Source of the DNA: JBCDCU01 sp039180865
GTDB taxonomy: Bacteria > Pseudomonadota > Alphaproteobacteria > Rhizobiales > JACESI01
Reading direction: 5' to 3'
DNA length: 20,378 bases
Assembly (NCBI GenBank): GCA_039180865.1
Contig: JBCDCZ010000045.1
Span: forward strand, 1-20,378
The notes beneath the pieces are model-generated. The model searched no databases and was not told the origin of the DNA. It saw nothing but the letters and a program-made list of their open reading frames with translations. Below, piece after piece: positions 6,859-15,846 of the stretch (its first letter is position 1; every line of letters starts with the position of its first letter). A program made the position numbers and the translations under genes.

Positions 6859-7989
6859 ATGCCCTTTCGTGAGCCGGCTTTTACGATTGGAGTCGAAGAA
6901 GAATACCTTCTGGTCGATAAGGAAAGCCGGGATCTTGTTAGCGAGGCGCCCGCCGGTCTTATGGAAGCCTGTTCAGCGGCGATGGATGAGCAGGTTAGTC
7001 CCGAGTTTCTCCAATGCCAGATCGAGATCGGCACAAAGGTCTGCCAAACGGTCACCGAAACCAGGGGCCAACTCACGCATCTGAGAGGGAGGATCGCGGA
7101 GGTTGCCGGTGAATTCGGACTAGCGCCAATAGCGGCATCCACTCATCCCTTTGGAACATGGGCAAGCCAGCATCATACCCATAAAGAGCGATATGATTCC
7201 CTTGCGCGCGATCTCGGCGCGGTTGTCCAGAGGCTGCTGATCTGCGGAATGCATGTGCATGTCTGCATTGATGATCAAGATCTTAGGATCGATATCCAGA
7301 ACCAGGCAGCCTATTTTCTTCCCCATTTTCTGGCGCTTTCAACATCTTCGCCCTTTTGGGAGGGACGCGATACGCAACTGAACAGCTTTCGGCACGTTAT
7401 CTTCGACGCACTTCCGCGAACCGGCCTTCCGCCGCAGTTTGGCTCGGCAGGCGAGTATGACCGGACGATAAAGGTGCTTGTCGAGGCGGGTTTAATCGAG
7501 GATGCATCAAAGATCTGGTGGGACCTCAGACCTTCATCGAAATTCCCAACGCTTGAAATGCGGATCTGCGATGTACCGACACGTGTTGACGATACAGTCT
7601 GTATTGCGGCGCTCTATGTCTGCATTTTGCGGATGCTCTGGCGACTCAGGCGCAACAATCAACGCTGGCGGCAATATTCGACATTCCTGATTTCAGAGAA
7701 CCGCTGGCGTGCTCAACGCTACAGTCTGGAGGAGGGTCTTATCGACTTTGGTCTCGGCGAAATTGTTCCTTATTCAGACCTCGCGGAAGAACTCATTGAC
7801 CTTGTACGAGAGGATGCGGAAGCGCTCGATTGCGTTCGCGAAGTCGAGTATATCCGCACAATCGTCAAGGACGGTACGAGCGCGGATCGGCAGCGCAAGC
7901 TTTATTTGGAGATGCTCGAAACGGGGGCTGAGCAACACGAGGCATTGAAAGCCGTCGTCGATCAGCTTATCGCAGAAACCGTCGCTTAA
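6859..7989 (+). CDS. YbdK-type carboxylate-amine ligase (GCS2 family)
   Basis: A 376-residue member of the glutamate-cysteine ligase 2 family (YbdK type), which joins a carboxylate and an amine with ATP; E. coli YbdK shows weak glutamate-cysteine ligase activity. The signature GVEEEYLLVD is at 11-20. GMHVHV at 130-135, SSPFWEGRDT at 163-172, and WWDLRPSSKFPTLEMRICD at about 220-238 are the conserved active-site strands. Length is normal for the family (about 370-390). GAGG sits 11 bases before the ATG. The 112-bp leader after the LysR gene has no clear promoter, so it may have its own weak promoter or be read from LysR. It converges on the class I glutamine amidotransferase gene. The substrate is not readable: a gamma-glutamyl product is one possibility, not shown. 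Confidence 0.9.
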   Translation: MPFREPAFTIGVEEEYLLVDKESRDLVSEAPAGLMEACSAAMDEQVSPEFLQCQIEIGTKVCQTVTETRGQLTHLRGRIAEVAGEFGLAPIAASTHPFGTWASQHHTHKERYDSLARDLGAVVQRLLICGMHVHVCIDDQDLRIDIQNQAAYFLPHFLALSTSSPFWEGRDTQLNSFRHVIFDALPRTGLPPQFGSAGEYDRTIKVLVEAGLIEDASKIWWDLRPSSKFPTLEMRICDVPTRVDDTVCIAALYVCILRMLWRLRRNNQRWRQYSTFLISENRWRAQRYSLEEGLIDFGLGEIVPYSDLAEELIDLVREDAEALDCVREVEYIRTIVKDGTSADRQRKLYLEMLETGAEQHEALKAVVDQLIAETVA

Positions 7990-8042
7990 GAAGTTCGGTA
8001 GTAGGCATCAGTGCACAACCGACAAGCCGCTCAAAGCACTTG

Positions 8043-8777
8043 TCAGCGGTACGTCTTGACGAAAGCCTTAAGAATCTCCCCTGGGAAACGAACGTCCTGC
8101 TGATGGCAGAACGCAATCAGCCGGTCCGCGCTTTCGGGAAGGAAGTATCCGAAATTCTTGTAAAGCCGGATCCTTGCTTCGAAAACATCGCCATCGGCTT
8201 CCGGGTGGAACTGCGTCGCATAGACGTTGTTCTTGTAGCGAATCATCTGAAAAGGGCAGGGTCCTGACGACAAGAGATGCGAACAGCCGTCCGGCAGATC
8301 CTGCACGGCTTCCTTGTGTCCCACGAACGCCAGAAACTTATCGGGTAAACCTTGAAGCAATGGATCGGCGGTCCCGTCCTCTGTGATCTCGCATTCGACC
8401 GCGCCGACTTCCTCGCCGAACTGGTCTTTGTTCACGTGCCCGCCTAGATGATGGGCCAGAATACCGATGCCATAGCAGCAGCCGAGATAGGGAAGGTCGT
8501 TTCCAGTGATTTCCGGCATCAGGCCCATAACCTGATCCTCGATGCGCCGTTCGACGTCTGTTTTCTTATTCACATCATCGCTGACGCATCCCGGTCCGCC
8601 GCCAACGATGACACCCGCATAATCTCTGAGATCAAGATCGCCAGGAATGGTTTCGCAATCGAGGCGGATGCGATGCGTTTCTGTCTGAGCCAGCCCGCCT
8701 TTCTCGAGAATTGCAAAGAACTCGTCGTCCGAGGCTTCCGTCTCCGGGCGAAGCTGCAAGATGAGAAAAGGCTTCAT
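8043..8777 (-). CDS. Class I glutamine amidotransferase
   Basis: A 244-residue stand-alone class I (triad) glutamine amidotransferase of the GMP-synthase-like subgroup. Members release ammonia from glutamine, or act as gamma-glutamyl hydrolases. The oxyanion-side strand VIVGGGPG is at 56-63, the nucleophile elbow YLGCCYGIG at 97-105 (probable catalytic Cys101), and the His191-Pro-Glu193 pair in QFHPEAD completes the triad. AAAGG 5 bases before ATG fixes the start. The first residues MKPFLILQLRPETEASDDEF are typical of this free-standing group. No synthetase partner is fused or cotranscribed. The convergent carboxylate-amine ligase 53 bp away may be a functional partner, since both handle glutamyl or amide chemistry, but opposite orientation weakens that argument. 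Confidence 0.9.
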   Translation of the reverse strand: MKPFLILQLRPETEASDDEFFAILEKGGLAQTETHRIRLDCETIPGDLDLRDYAGVIVGGGPGCVSDDVNKKTDVERRIEDQVMGLMPEITGNDLPYLGCCYGIGILAHHLGGHVNKDQFGEEVGAVECEITEDGTADPLLQGLPDKFLAFVGHKEAVQDLPDGCSHLLSSGPCPFQMIRYKNNVYATQFHPEADGDVFEARIRLYKNFGYFLPESADRLIAFCHQQDVRFPGEILKAFVKTYR

Positions 8778-9133
8778 GAGAACCTTTCGGTGGGGCGTCG
8801 GTGTTTCTCGAGGAATAGAGCAATGCGGCCTGCGGTGGTCAAGCTGACCGGCTGATTATGTGGTTTTATCAAGGGTACCGTTGCGCAAAATCCCGCTACG
8901 GACCGTCACCTCTCATACAGATCCCCGACGCTTTGATTCATGTGGATTCAATTGCTGGCAGCATTGACGAATTTCGAGAGCGCAGCCGGTTGATGATCCA
9001 ATAGGGAAAGACTTGGATGCGGATTGAATTTGGAATCCTATCTCGGGCATTCACTCAGTGGTAGCGAAGCGGTACCTGAGCGGTATAAGATTCTGAGAAT
9101 TTCAGACCAGAGTTAATTCTGAGCGCCCAATCA
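8778..9133. other. Divergent intergenic region, 356 bp
   Basis: The left part carries the amidotransferase promoter. The right part precedes the AT-rich secreted gene and contains short repeats: AGCGGTA twice (9068-9085 area), TTCTGAG at 9091-9097 and 9118-9124, and a small dyad TCTGA-N5-TCAGA at 9092-9106. No good -35/-10 pair for the plus-strand gene was found, and no open frame with family support. A CTCAGTGGTAGCG string near 9053 recalls a tRNA D-arm, but no T-arm follows. Confidence 0.35.
8814..8842 (-). promoter_or_regulatory. Candidate promoter of the glutamine amidotransferase gene
   Basis: On the minus strand TTGACC (8837-8842) is followed after exactly 17 bases by TCTATT (8814-8819), an acceptable housekeeping sigma-factor pair. 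Initiation would fall near 8807, giving a leader of about 30 nt before the ATG at 8777. The -10 matches 4 of 6 positions only. Confidence 0.4.
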
Positions 9134-9625
9134 ATGCTTTCAAGAGTTCTTGTTCTCGTGGCCATTTTGGCTATCAAACCGGCTTCAGCACAGGCTTATT
9201 CCTGCCCAAACAAACCTGTCGAACTACGTTATGAGGAAGCATATCGTATTTTTCTGATTCACGTTACTCGAGTTACGCTGGATGATAGTCTGCACGATTT
9301 GTTTTTCTCGGACCGCGCCGATGACGATGAATTCAGGGAGTCAATAAAGCCTGTTTTGGCCGATTATGAGATTTTGGAAGATTTTAAAGGAGATGTAAGT
9401 TTTAAGCCAAAGCTGATTGATTTCTTTGGTATAGGGACTGGTTTTGCGGGTCTGTACCCAGGTCAATACTATCTTGTAATGCTGGAGAATCATGGAGACG
9501 ATCGTTTTCCCGGTTATCATGTCGCAAACATTTGCAACACGCCCTTTCGCCACCATCGTTTAAACGTCGACTCCTTTCAAGAACAGCTCAATGCTATGCG
9601 TGCGCTCCGCGATAAGGAGCACTGA
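9134..9625 (+). CDS. Small secreted protein, possible netrin-like (NTR/TIMP-like) fold
   Basis: A 163-residue protein with a clear signal peptide: short n-region MLSR, hydrophobic VLVLVAILAI, then cleavage after ASA19 or AQA21. Mature protein begins near Y22-S-C24. Cys24 and Cys134 (NICNTP) could form a disulfide. The order Cys near the N-terminus, strand RIFLIHVTRV, then YEILEDFKGD, then GLYPGQYYLVMLENH, then a late Cys resembles bacterial proteins with a TIMP/netrin-like OB fold, where a V-x-E-V-x-K-G strand and a G-x-x-Y-L-V strand recur. That call is from pattern memory only. Base composition is unusual: hand counts give about 38% GC at 9241-9300 and 32% at 9361-9420, well below the flanking genes. 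The ATG has only a weak ribosome site. It ends 15 bp from the convergent gltD. Function is unknown. Confidence 0.72.
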   Translation: MLSRVLVLVAILAIKPASAQAYSCPNKPVELRYEEAYRIFLIHVTRVTLDDSLHDLFFSDRADDDEFRESIKPVLADYEILEDFKGDVSFKPKLIDFFGIGTGFAGLYPGQYYLVMLENHGDDRFPGYHVANICNTPFRHHRLNVDSFQEQLNAMRALRDKEH

Positions 9626-9640
9626 ATTGCGTCGTGAAAG

Positions 9641-11083
9641 CTACCGCGGGAGATCGGTCTTTCCCATTAAAGCAAGATCAATCGCGTGTGCTGCCTGGCG
9701 GCCCTCCCGGATCGCCCAGACAACCAATGATTGGCCCCTTCGCACATCGCCAGCCGCATAAACGCCTTCAACCGATGTCCGGTAGTTGAGCTCATTGGCA
9801 GCAATTGTTTTGTGACCTCGGCGGTCAACGGCGATCTCGGGCGAGAAATCGTTGAGATAGGTGTTCTCGGCCGGTCCCGAAAACCCGATCGCGATCAGCG
9901 CCAGATCAGCCTTGATGAAGAATTCGGTCCCTTCAACCGGACGCCGCTTTTCATCGACTTTCGCGCATTTCACGTGGGTGAGAACGCCGGTATTGCCTTT
10001 AGAAACAAACTCAAGTGTGGCGGCCTGAAATTGACGTTTCGCGCCTTCTGCCTGCGATGATGAGGTTGTAAAGCGCGTTGGCCAATAGGGCCAGGTTTCA
10101 AGCTTGTCTTCCTTCTCGGGTGGTTCGGTACGGATATCCATCTGGGTTACGCTCGTCGCACCTTGGCGGAATGAGGTCCCAATACAGTCGGATGCCGTAT
10201 CGCCGCCGCCGATCACCACGACATTCTTGGCCGTTGCCGTAATCATCGCTTCAGGAATGGCGCTTTCCTTCGCAACCCGCCGGTTCTGTTGAACGAGGAA
10301 TGGCATTGCGTAATTCACACCAATCAGGTCCATGCCCGGAATTTCAGGATCGCGCGGCTTTTCGGCACCGGTACACAAGAGCACGGCATCGTGGTTCTTG
10401 CTGAGGTCGTCCATGGACTGGTCGGCACCGATGTTAACGCCGAAATGGAACGTAACGCCCTCGGCTTCCATCTGCTCGACGCGACGGTCGACATGGATTT
10501 TCTCCATTTTGAAGTCAGGAATGCCATATGTCAGCAGGCCGCCAGCCCGCGGTTCGCGTTCATAAATGTGCGCATCGTGGCCAGCCCGCGCGAGTTGCTG
10601 TGCGGCTGCCATGCCAGCTGGGCCTGCTCCGATGATCGCGATTTTTTTGCCGGTCTTTTTCTTCGGTGGCTGCGGTTTGACCCAGCCTTCCTCCCAGGCG
10701 CGGTCGGCGATCGCCTGCTCAACGGTCTTGATCGAGACGGGCACGTCTTCGAGGTTGAGGGTGCAGGCCATCTCACACGGTGCCGGACAGATACGGCCTG
10801 TGAACTCAGGGAAGTTGTTCGTGGAATGGAGGTTGCGCGCAGCTTCTTCCCAGTTCCCGTTATAGACAAGATCGTTCCAGTCGGGGATCTGGTTTTCGAC
10901 AGGGCAGCCCTGATCGCCCTGGCAGAAGGGAATGCCGCAATCCATACAGCGTGCCGCCTGAGCCTTCACTGTGTCTTCGGTCGGGCGCAGGGTGAATTCA
11001 CGGAAATGCCGGATACGGTCGGCAGCGGGCTCGTATTTCAGCTCCTGCCTGTCGATCTCCAGAAAACCTGTTACTTTTCCCAT
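9641..11083 (-). CDS. gltD: Glutamate synthase (NADPH) small subunit
   Basis: This 480-residue flavoprotein is the beta subunit of NADPH-dependent glutamate synthase. It takes electrons from NADPH to FAD and passes them through iron-sulfur clusters to GltB. The N-terminal ferredoxin-like domain holds two Cys groups, C46-x-x-C49-G-x-x-x-C54 with C60, and C99-x-x-x-C103-x-x-x-C107, which ligate the two 4Fe-4S clusters. FAD-binding GAGPAG is at 152-157, the NADPH-binding GGGDTASDC at 292-300, and the terminal flavin motif AAGDVRRGQS at about 443-452. Length matches the family. The gene lies 59 bp after gltB on the same strand and is surely cotranscribed with it. GGGGAGCAAGG precedes the ATG. Nothing is missing or broken. 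Confidence 0.98.
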   Translation of the reverse strand: MGKVTGFLEIDRQELKYEPAADRIRHFREFTLRPTEDTVKAQAARCMDCGIPFCQGDQGCPVENQIPDWNDLVYNGNWEEAARNLHSTNNFPEFTGRICPAPCEMACTLNLEDVPVSIKTVEQAIADRAWEEGWVKPQPPKKKTGKKIAIIGAGPAGMAAAQQLARAGHDAHIYEREPRAGGLLTYGIPDFKMEKIHVDRRVEQMEAEGVTFHFGVNIGADQSMDDLSKNHDAVLLCTGAEKPRDPEIPGMDLIGVNYAMPFLVQQNRRVAKESAIPEAMITATAKNVVVIGGGDTASDCIGTSFRQGATSVTQMDIRTEPPEKEDKLETWPYWPTRFTTSSSQAEGAKRQFQAATLEFVSKGNTGVLTHVKCAKVDEKRRPVEGTEFFIKADLALIAIGFSGPAENTYLNDFSPEIAVDRRGHKTIAANELNYRTSVEGVYAAGDVRRGQSLVVWAIREGRQAAHAIDLALMGKTDLPR

Positions 11084-11142
11084 GTTTGTTGCCTTGCTCC
11101 CCTTGGCCGCGATCGTCAGCGGTCAGTCATGATGTCTGGGAC

Positions 11143-14100
11143 CTATTCGGCCGCTTCCATTCCGAGCTTCTGCTCTTCCATTTCTTTCAGCGCCCGGCGG
11201 TATTCAACCGGCATCACCTTCACGAATTTCGGGCGATAATTGTCCCAGTTCTCGAGAATGGTGCGTGCCCGGCTGGAATCCGTGTAACGTTCGTGATTGG
11301 CGATAAGCTGACGCAGACGTTCCTCATCGTGCTTGGACATATTTTCCGACACGTCCACGCGGCCCTTATGCATCAGATCGCCGCCATGGTGGTGAACTTT
11401 TTCCAGAATGTCGTCTTCTTCCGGAACGGGTTCGAGATCGACCATGGCAAGGTTGCAGCGCTGGGCGAAGGTCTTGTCCTCGTCAAGCACATAGGCGACA
11501 CCGCCCGACATGCCGGCTGCGAAATTGCGGCCTGTTTGACCTATGACGACGACAACACCGCCCGTCATGTATTCGCAGCCATGGTCGCCGCAGCCCTCGA
11601 CCACGGCGATTGCGCCGGAATTGCGCACAGCGAAGCGTTCGCCAGCGACACCGCGGAAGTAACATTCGCCGGAAATCGCTCCATAAAGAACCGTGTTGCC
11701 GACGATGATCGATTCTTCAGCGACAATTGGACTGTCGTCTGCGGGTCTGATCACAATCTTCCCGCCGGAAACGCCTTTGCCGACATAATCGTTGGCGTCG
11801 CCCACGAGCGTGAAGGTCACGCCCTGTGCAAGAAACGCACCGAAGGCCTGACCGGCGGTGCCCGTAAGGGTTACATCGATCGTGTCCTCTGGCAGGCCTT
11901 CATGGCCGTGATGCTTTGCAACTTCGCCGGAGAGCATGGCACCAGTGGATCGGTCGACGTTGCCGATCGCCGTCTCGATCTTTACCGGTGTTCTCTCTTC
12001 AAGTGCAGGTTTCGCTTCAGCGATGAGCTTGCGGTCCAGAATGTCGTCGATTGGATGATCCTGGCGCTTGGTCCAGTAGATTTCTTCTGCCGGAGCGTCG
12101 ACCTTGTGGAAGATACCGGTGAAATCGAGGCCCTTCGCTTTCCAATGGTCGATCATGGCGCGCTTGTCGAGCCGATCCGTATGGCCGATCATCTCATCAA
12201 AGCTGCGATAGCCGAGCGATGCCATGATCTGCCGTACGTCTTCCGCAACAAAGAAGAAGTAGTTAATGACGTGTTCGGGTGTTCCCTTGAAGCGGCGGCG
12301 GAGCTCCGGATCTTGTGTGGCAATCCCGACCGGGCATGTATTGAGATGGCATTTGCGCATCATCAGGCAGCCGGCAGCAATCAATGGTGCCGTCGAGAAG
12401 CCAAACTCGTCCGCTCCAAGAAGCGCACCGATCACCACATCGCGCCCTGTGCGCAAACCACCATCAACCTGAAGCGCAATGCGTGACCGAAGGCCGTTCA
12501 GAACAAGGGTCTGGTGGGTTTCGGAAAGTCCCATCTCCCAGGCCGATCCGGCATGTTTCAGCGAGGTGAGGGGTGAAGCACCCGTTCCGCCGTCGAAACC
12601 AGCGATCGTGATATGATCGGCGCGCGCTTTCGCAACACCCGCCGCAACGGTTCCGACACCGACCTCAGAGACGAGCTTCACCGAGATATCAGCCACCGGA
12701 TTGACGTTCTTCAAATCGAAGATCAGCTGGGCGAGATCTTCAATAGAGTAAATGTCATGGTGAGGTGGCGGTGAGATCAGGCCGACACCTGGTGTTGAAT
12801 GGCGGGTTTTGGCAATCAGCGCATCCACTTTGTGCCCTGGAAGCTGTCCCCCTTCACCAGGCTTTGCGCCTTGCGCGACCTTAATCTGGATCATGTCGGA
12901 GTTGACGAGATATTCCGTCGTCACACCGAATCTGCCCGAGGCCACCTGCTTGATCGCCGAGCGTTCCGGGTTCGGCGATCCGTCCGGCAGTTCTTCGTAA
13001 CGGTCCCGTTCTTCGCCGCCTTCACCTGTGTTCGACTTGCCACCAATCCGGTTCATGGCGCGGGCAAGCGTGGTGTGGGCCTCACGCGAAATCGATCCGA
13101 ACGACATGGCGCCGGTCGAAAACCGCTTGACGATATCCGAGGCGGGCTCAACTTCGTCGAGCGGCACGGGCGCAAGACCGACGTCTTCCGCCGTATTGAT
13201 CTTGAACAGGCTGCGGATCGTTTTCAGCGCCGCGTTCTCGCCATTCACCTCAGCCGCATAGGTCTCGTATTTGTCGTGCGAATTCTGCCGGACCGCATGT
13301 TGAAGATTGGTGACTGCACTTGGCGTCCAGACATGATCTTCGCCGCGCTGGCGGAAGGCATATTCGCCGCCGACATCGAGTGCGTTTTTCAGGATCTCCA
13401 CATTGCCGAAGGCAGCTTCGTGACGGATCACGGTTTCCTGTGCGACCTCATGGAGGCCGACACCTTCAATCGTCGTGGCGGTGCCCGTGAAGTACTCCTT
13501 GACGAAGTCCGACAAGAGGCCAACGGCATCGAAAATCTGCGCGCCGCAATAGGATTGGTAAGTTGAGATGCCCATTTTGGACATCACCTTCAAAATACCC
13601 TTGTCGATCGACTTTATGTAGCGCTCGACCACTTCCTGATCATCCACCTCTTCTGGAAAATCAAGCTGCTTGTGCATTTCGGCAAGCGTTTCGAAGGCAA
13701 GGTACGGGTTGATCGCTTCGGCGCCATAACCTGCAAGCGCACAGAAATGATGAACTTCGCGGGCTTCTCCGGTCTCGACCACAAGGCCAACGGATGTACG
13801 CAGGCCGCAGCGGATCAAATGGTGGTGGACGGCTGCCGTGAAAAGAAGTGACGGTATCGCTATGCGCTGTGGCCCGATCAGGCGGTCCGACAGGATGATA
13901 ATGTTGCTTCCTTCGCGGACTGCTTTTTCGGCTTCGGCGCGGATACGGTCGAGGGCGGCTTTCATGCCGCCAGCACCTTTCGCAGCAGCATAGGTACAGT
14001 CCAGCGTGATCGTCTGGAACTGGTTGTCACCGATATCGCCGATCATCCGCACCTTCTCAAGGTCGGTGTCGGTCAGGATCGGCTGACGCACTTCAAGCCG

Positions 14101-15831
14101 CGCGCGCTTCGCCATGTCTTCCAGATTCAGAAGATTCGGTCGTGGCCCGATGAACGAGACAAGACTCATGACGATCTCTTCGCGGATCGGATCGATCGGC
14201 GGGTTCGTGACCTGAGCAAAGTTTTGCTTGAAGTAGGTAAAGAGCAGCTTCGACTTTGAGGACAGTGCCGAGAGCGGCGTATCCGTTCCCATGGAGCCGA
14301 TCGCTTCCTGACCCGTCGTTGCCATTGGCGTCATCAGGAGCTTCAGATCTTCCTGCGTGTAGCCGAAGGCCTGTTGACGGTCGAGTTGGCTCGCGCTTGA
14401 GCGGCGGGGAATAGTTCCGCTTTCAGGCAGGTCTTCAAGCACGATCTGTGTTTCATCGAGCCATGCCCGATATGGCTTTTGACGGGCAAGATCACGCTTC
14501 AACTCATCGTCGGAAATGATCCGGCCTTCATCGAAATCGATCAGCAGCATCTTGCCGGGCTGAAGCCGCCATTTCTGCAGGACTTTGCTTTCATCGACCG
14601 GCAGGGTCCCAGCCTCGGATGCCATGATGATGCGATCGTCATCCGTCACGATGTAGCGCGCTGGACGAAGACCGTTGCGGTCGAGGGTCGCGCCAATCTG
14701 GCGGCCATCAGTAAAGGCAACAGCGGCGGGACCGTCCCACGGTTCCATCAGCGCGGCATGATATTCGTAAAAAGCACGGCGTTCTTCATCCATCAGAGGA
14801 TTGCCGGCCCATGCTTCCGGGATGAGCATCATGACAGCGTGCGCCATCGAATATCCACTGCGGACGAGGAATTCCAGCGCGTTGTCGAAGCAGGCAGTAT
14901 CCGACTGTCCTTCATAGGAAATCGGCCAGAGCTTCTCGATATCATCACCATAGAGCGGCGAAGATACTGACGCCTGCCGGGCGGCCATCCAGTTCACGTT
15001 CCCGCGCTTTGTATTAATCTCGCCGTTATGGGCGACAAGGCGGTAAGGGTGAGACAGCTTCCAGGATGGGAATGTGTTGGTTGAAAAGCGTTGGTGGACA
15101 AGCGCGAGCGCTGATTCGTAACGCGGATCGTTTAGATCGGCATAATAGGCGCCAAGCTGGTAGGCGAGGAACATGCCTTTATAGACGAGCGTGCGAGATG
15201 AGAACGAAACGGTATAGAAGCCGTTGTCACGTCCGTCGGTTTCGCTGAAGACGCTGTTCGAGACGACTTTGCGGGTGATAAAGAGTTTGCGCTCAAACGT
15301 ATCGCCATCCATGTCTTCCGGACGGCGTACAAAAAGTTGCCGGTGGACCGGTTCTGTTGAGGCGATCTCGGGATCTTTGGAAAGTGATGAATTGTCAACT
15401 GCCGGAACCCGCCAACCAAGGATTTCAAGTGCTTCCTGTTTGACGGCATCCTCGACAAGCTCGACGCAATGGGCACGGAGAGCGTCGTCGTTTGGCATGA
15501 AAAAGACGGCAACCGCGTAGTCGCCCGCCTCCGGAAGTTCGAAATCGACCGTTTCCTTGAAAAGGCGATGCGGGATTTGAGTCAGCATGCCCGCGCCGTC
15601 GCCCATCAGAGGATCAGCCCCGACGGCACCGCGATGTGTCATGTTAACGAGGATTTTCAAACCATCCTCGATGATAGAATGGCTCTGCACTCCCTTCATA
15701 TGCGCAACGAAACCAACACCGCAGGCATCGTGTTCGCGCGACGGATCATAGAGGCCCTGGCGTTTCGGCAGACCTGCATATTCTACCGTTTGCTGCCGTA
15801 TTTTCTGATCGCATCCGTTCGTCAATGCCAT
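11143..15831 (-). CDS. gltB: Glutamate synthase (NADPH) large subunit
   Basis: A 1562-residue large subunit that hydrolyses glutamine, channels ammonia to 2-oxoglutarate and reduces the imine to glutamate. The N-terminal class II amidotransferase domain starts at Cys37 in EHDACGVGF; the first 36 residues are a propeptide normally removed to expose that Cys. HRGAVGADPLMGDGAG follows. Central and FMN-barrel domains come next (SFGSISREAHTTLARAMN, GEGGEERDRY, ISPPPHHDIYSIEDLAQLI). The 3Fe-4S ligands are Cys1155, Cys1161 and Cys1166 in the C-x5-C-x4-CPVGIATQ pattern. A C-terminal beta-helix with repeated Gly-rich turns lies at about 1290-1500. The frame is open to 15933, but the Met at 15831 has GGAGGGA 8 bases upstream and gives the normal propeptide length, so the 34-residue extension is rejected. 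Confidence 0.98.
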   Translation of the reverse strand: MALTNGCDQKIRQQTVEYAGLPKRQGLYDPSREHDACGVGFVAHMKGVQSHSIIEDGLKILVNMTHRGAVGADPLMGDGAGMLTQIPHRLFKETVDFELPEAGDYAVAVFFMPNDDALRAHCVELVEDAVKQEALEILGWRVPAVDNSSLSKDPEIASTEPVHRQLFVRRPEDMDGDTFERKLFITRKVVSNSVFSETDGRDNGFYTVSFSSRTLVYKGMFLAYQLGAYYADLNDPRYESALALVHQRFSTNTFPSWKLSHPYRLVAHNGEINTKRGNVNWMAARQASVSSPLYGDDIEKLWPISYEGQSDTACFDNALEFLVRSGYSMAHAVMMLIPEAWAGNPLMDEERRAFYEYHAALMEPWDGPAAVAFTDGRQIGATLDRNGLRPARYIVTDDDRIIMASEAGTLPVDESKVLQKWRLQPGKMLLIDFDEGRIISDDELKRDLARQKPYRAWLDETQIVLEDLPESGTIPRRSSASQLDRQQAFGYTQEDLKLLMTPMATTGQEAIGSMGTDTPLSALSSKSKLLFTYFKQNFAQVTNPPIDPIREEIVMSLVSFIGPRPNLLNLEDMAKRARLEVRQPILTDTDLEKVRMIGDIGDNQFQTITLDCTYAAAKGAGGMKAALDRIRAEAEKAVREGSNIIILSDRLIGPQRIAIPSLLFTAAVHHHLIRCGLRTSVGLVVETGEAREVHHFCALAGYGAEAINPYLAFETLAEMHKQLDFPEEVDDQEVVERYIKSIDKGILKVMSKMGISTYQSYCGAQIFDAVGLLSDFVKEYFTGTATTIEGVGLHEVAQETVIRHEAAFGNVEILKNALDVGGEYAFRQRGEDHVWTPSAVTNLQHAVRQNSHDKYETYAAEVNGENAALKTIRSLFKINTAEDVGLAPVPLDEVEPASDIVKRFSTGAMSFGSISREAHTTLARAMNRIGGKSNTGEGGEERDRYEELPDGSPNPERSAIKQVASGRFGVTTEYLVNSDMIQIKVAQGAKPGEGGQLPGHKVDALIAKTRHSTPGVGLISPPPHHDIYSIEDLAQLIFDLKNVNPVADISVKLVSEVGVGTVAAGVAKARADHITIAGFDGGTGASPLTSLKHAGSAWEMGLSETHQTLVLNGLRSRIALQVDGGLRTGRDVVIGALLGADEFGFSTAPLIAAGCLMMRKCHLNTCPVGIATQDPELRRRFKGTPEHVINYFFFVAEDVRQIMASLGYRSFDEMIGHTDRLDKRAMIDHWKAKGLDFTGIFHKVDAPAEEIYWTKRQDHPIDDILDRKLIAEAKPALEERTPVKIETAIGNVDRSTGAMLSGEVAKHHGHEGLPEDTIDVTLTGTAGQAFGAFLAQGVTFTLVGDANDYVGKGVSGGKIVIRPADDSPIVAEESIIVGNTVLYGAISGECYFRGVAGERFAVRNSGAIAVVEGCGDHGCEYMTGGVVVVIGQTGRNFAAGMSGGVAYVLDEDKTFAQRCNLAMVDLEPVPEEDDILEKVHHHGGDLMHKGRVDVSENMSKHDEERLRQLIANHERYTDSSRARTILENWDNYRPKFVKVMPVEYRRALKEMEEQKLGMEAAE

Positions 15832-15839
15832 CTCGTCTT

Positions 15840-15846
15840 TCCCTCC
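15840..15846 (-). promoter_or_regulatory. Ribosome binding site that decides the gltB start
   Basis: On the minus strand GGAGGGA lies 8 bases before the ATG at 15831. No comparable site precedes the upstream in-frame Met codons near 15927-15933, so translation should begin at 15831. A small hairpin (GCTTCC-N3-GGAAGC, 15853-15867) stands 6 bases before this site and might affect access. Confidence 0.75.

Noticed and set aside
8021..8049. Terminator between the convergent ligase and amidotransferase genes (GACAAG/CTTGTC and CCGCT/AGCGG)
   Set aside because: The two small dyads are mutually exclusive, overlap the stop codon, and have no T-run on either strand.
9045..9128. tRNA-like stretch (GGGC/GCCC ends, CTCAGTGGTAGCG resembling a D-arm)
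   Set aside because: No GTTCRA T-loop, no plausible anticodon stem, and the acceptor pairing has a mismatch and a wobble. The resemblance is limited to one short string.
10289..11239. Long plus-strand open frame (316 codons) opposite gltD and the end of gltB, and a similar 466-codon frame at 11086-12486
   Set aside because: They are antisense shadows of well-identified conserved genes; the translations show no family and no ribosome site.
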